A stretch of 53,525 nt of DNA. Source: JAHDDH01 sp963922775. Lineage in GTDB: Bacteria > Bacteroidota > Bacteroidia > Cytophagales > Amoebophilaceae. This document shows positions 53,322-53,525 of this stretch, in pieces. Under the pieces are notes generated by a model. The model was not told where the DNA came from. It was given only the letters and a program-made list of their open reading frames with translations, and did not search any database. Each line of letters starts with the position of its first letter. Positions within the stretch are counted from its first letter, which is position 1. Position numbers and translations under genes: made by a program. Where the stretch lies: the NCBI GenBank assembly GCA_963922775.1, contig CAWUJG010000005.1, positions 1 to 53,525 on the forward strand. The letters run 5' to 3'.

Positions 53322-53525
53322 TTATGGCATAGTCAAATTATTAGATCTTATTTTTTCTATCTCTTGTATTGCTAGCCCTGTAATTTCTGCTATTTCTTCA
53401 GATGACATTCCTTTTTTTAAAAGTGTTGCTGCAATATTTTTTTTTGTAGATTCACTACCTTCTTTTAATCCTTCTTTTTTTCCTTTTAAATTTCCAGCAT
53501 CATAACTTGTTTTATGACTTTCCCG
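53322..53525 (-). CDS. Rpn-type nuclease/transposase, C-terminal fragment running off the window
   Basis: On the minus strand a frame is open from the window edge to a stop at 53322-53324 (67 residues visible). It reads 'SYDAGNLKGKKEGLKEGSES', then 'KKNIAATLLKKGMSSEEIAE' and 'ITGLAIQEIEKIRSNN'. The EG repeat followed by an 'AxxLLKxGxSxEEIxxITGL' tail is the standard end of Rpn-family proteins. The N-terminal nuclease part lies outside the window, so its state is unknown. It converges with mfd, 21 bases apart. Confidence 0.75.
   Translation of the reverse strand, partial: RESHKTSYDAGNLKGKKEGLKEGSESTKKNIAATLLKKGMSSEEIAEITGLAIQEIEKIRSNNLTMP

Overview
The window is a very AT-rich, gene-dense bacterial chromosome segment with about 45 genes. 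Several families and gene orders point to Bacteroidota: parA-parB-DUF5683-dapB, tgt followed by a YjgP/YjgQ permease, DUF4292 next to an EnvC-like protein, a DUF1599 protein, a GYDIA-type GHMP kinase, a fused SecDF and the form of FabI. An ankyrin-repeat protein, two Rpn-type nuclease/transposase proteins, decayed genes, long homopolymers and low GC suggest a host-associated, reduced genome. An Amoebophilaceae/Cardinium-like symbiont is my best inference, but no marker in the window proves it. I saw no rRNA, tRNA, CRISPR array or complete insertion sequence.

Layout. 1-2951: 3' part of an ankyrin protein whose visible 5' end is a 12-bp tandem repeat, overlapping a helix-hairpin-helix outer-membrane-type protein. 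3039-6817 (minus): a transaldolase-like protein fused to CBS domains, htpG and a DUF502 membrane protein. 7200-16751 (plus): ribD, carA, nadE, uvrC, secA. 16873-28107 (minus): EnvC-like protein, DUF4292 lipoprotein, der, a DUF255 thioredoxin-fold protein, a large unrecognised modular lipoprotein, secDF, ndk. 28238-34201 (plus): tgt, a YjgP/YjgQ permease, ribF, a 42-residue lipoprotein, a DUF1599 protein, a GHMP kinase, smpB. 34204-36240 (minus): folB, kdsA, pssA. 36241-37778: a gene-poor stretch with a split (probably frameshifted) small lipoprotein/membrane gene and the remnant of a toxin-antitoxin pair. 37779-42055 (minus): a tight operon of UPF0173 hydrolase, parA, parB, DUF5683, dapB and lspA. 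42200-48280 (plus): ribBA, fabI, rbfA, glmS, a SPOR protein and a LolC/E-type permease. 48345-53525: an Rpn nuclease, a small unknown gene ending inside a palindrome, mfd, and the 3' end of a second Rpn protein on the minus strand.

How the genes fit together. The cell keeps envelope maintenance (SecA, SecDF, LspA, KdsA, PssA, FabI, GlmS, DapB, EnvC-like, LolC/E-like and LptF/G-like permeases), DNA repair (UvrC, Mfd), partitioning (ParA, ParB), ribosome and translation quality factors (Der, RbfA, SmpB, Tgt), and cofactor steps for riboflavin/FAD (RibD, RibBA, RibF), NAD (NadE) and folate (FolB). ribE, ribH and carB are not in this window.

The most unusual items are the transaldolase-CBS fusion, the split lipoprotein gene, the nonsense-riddled toxin-antitoxin remnant, the three-module lipoprotein and several perfect palindromes between genes.
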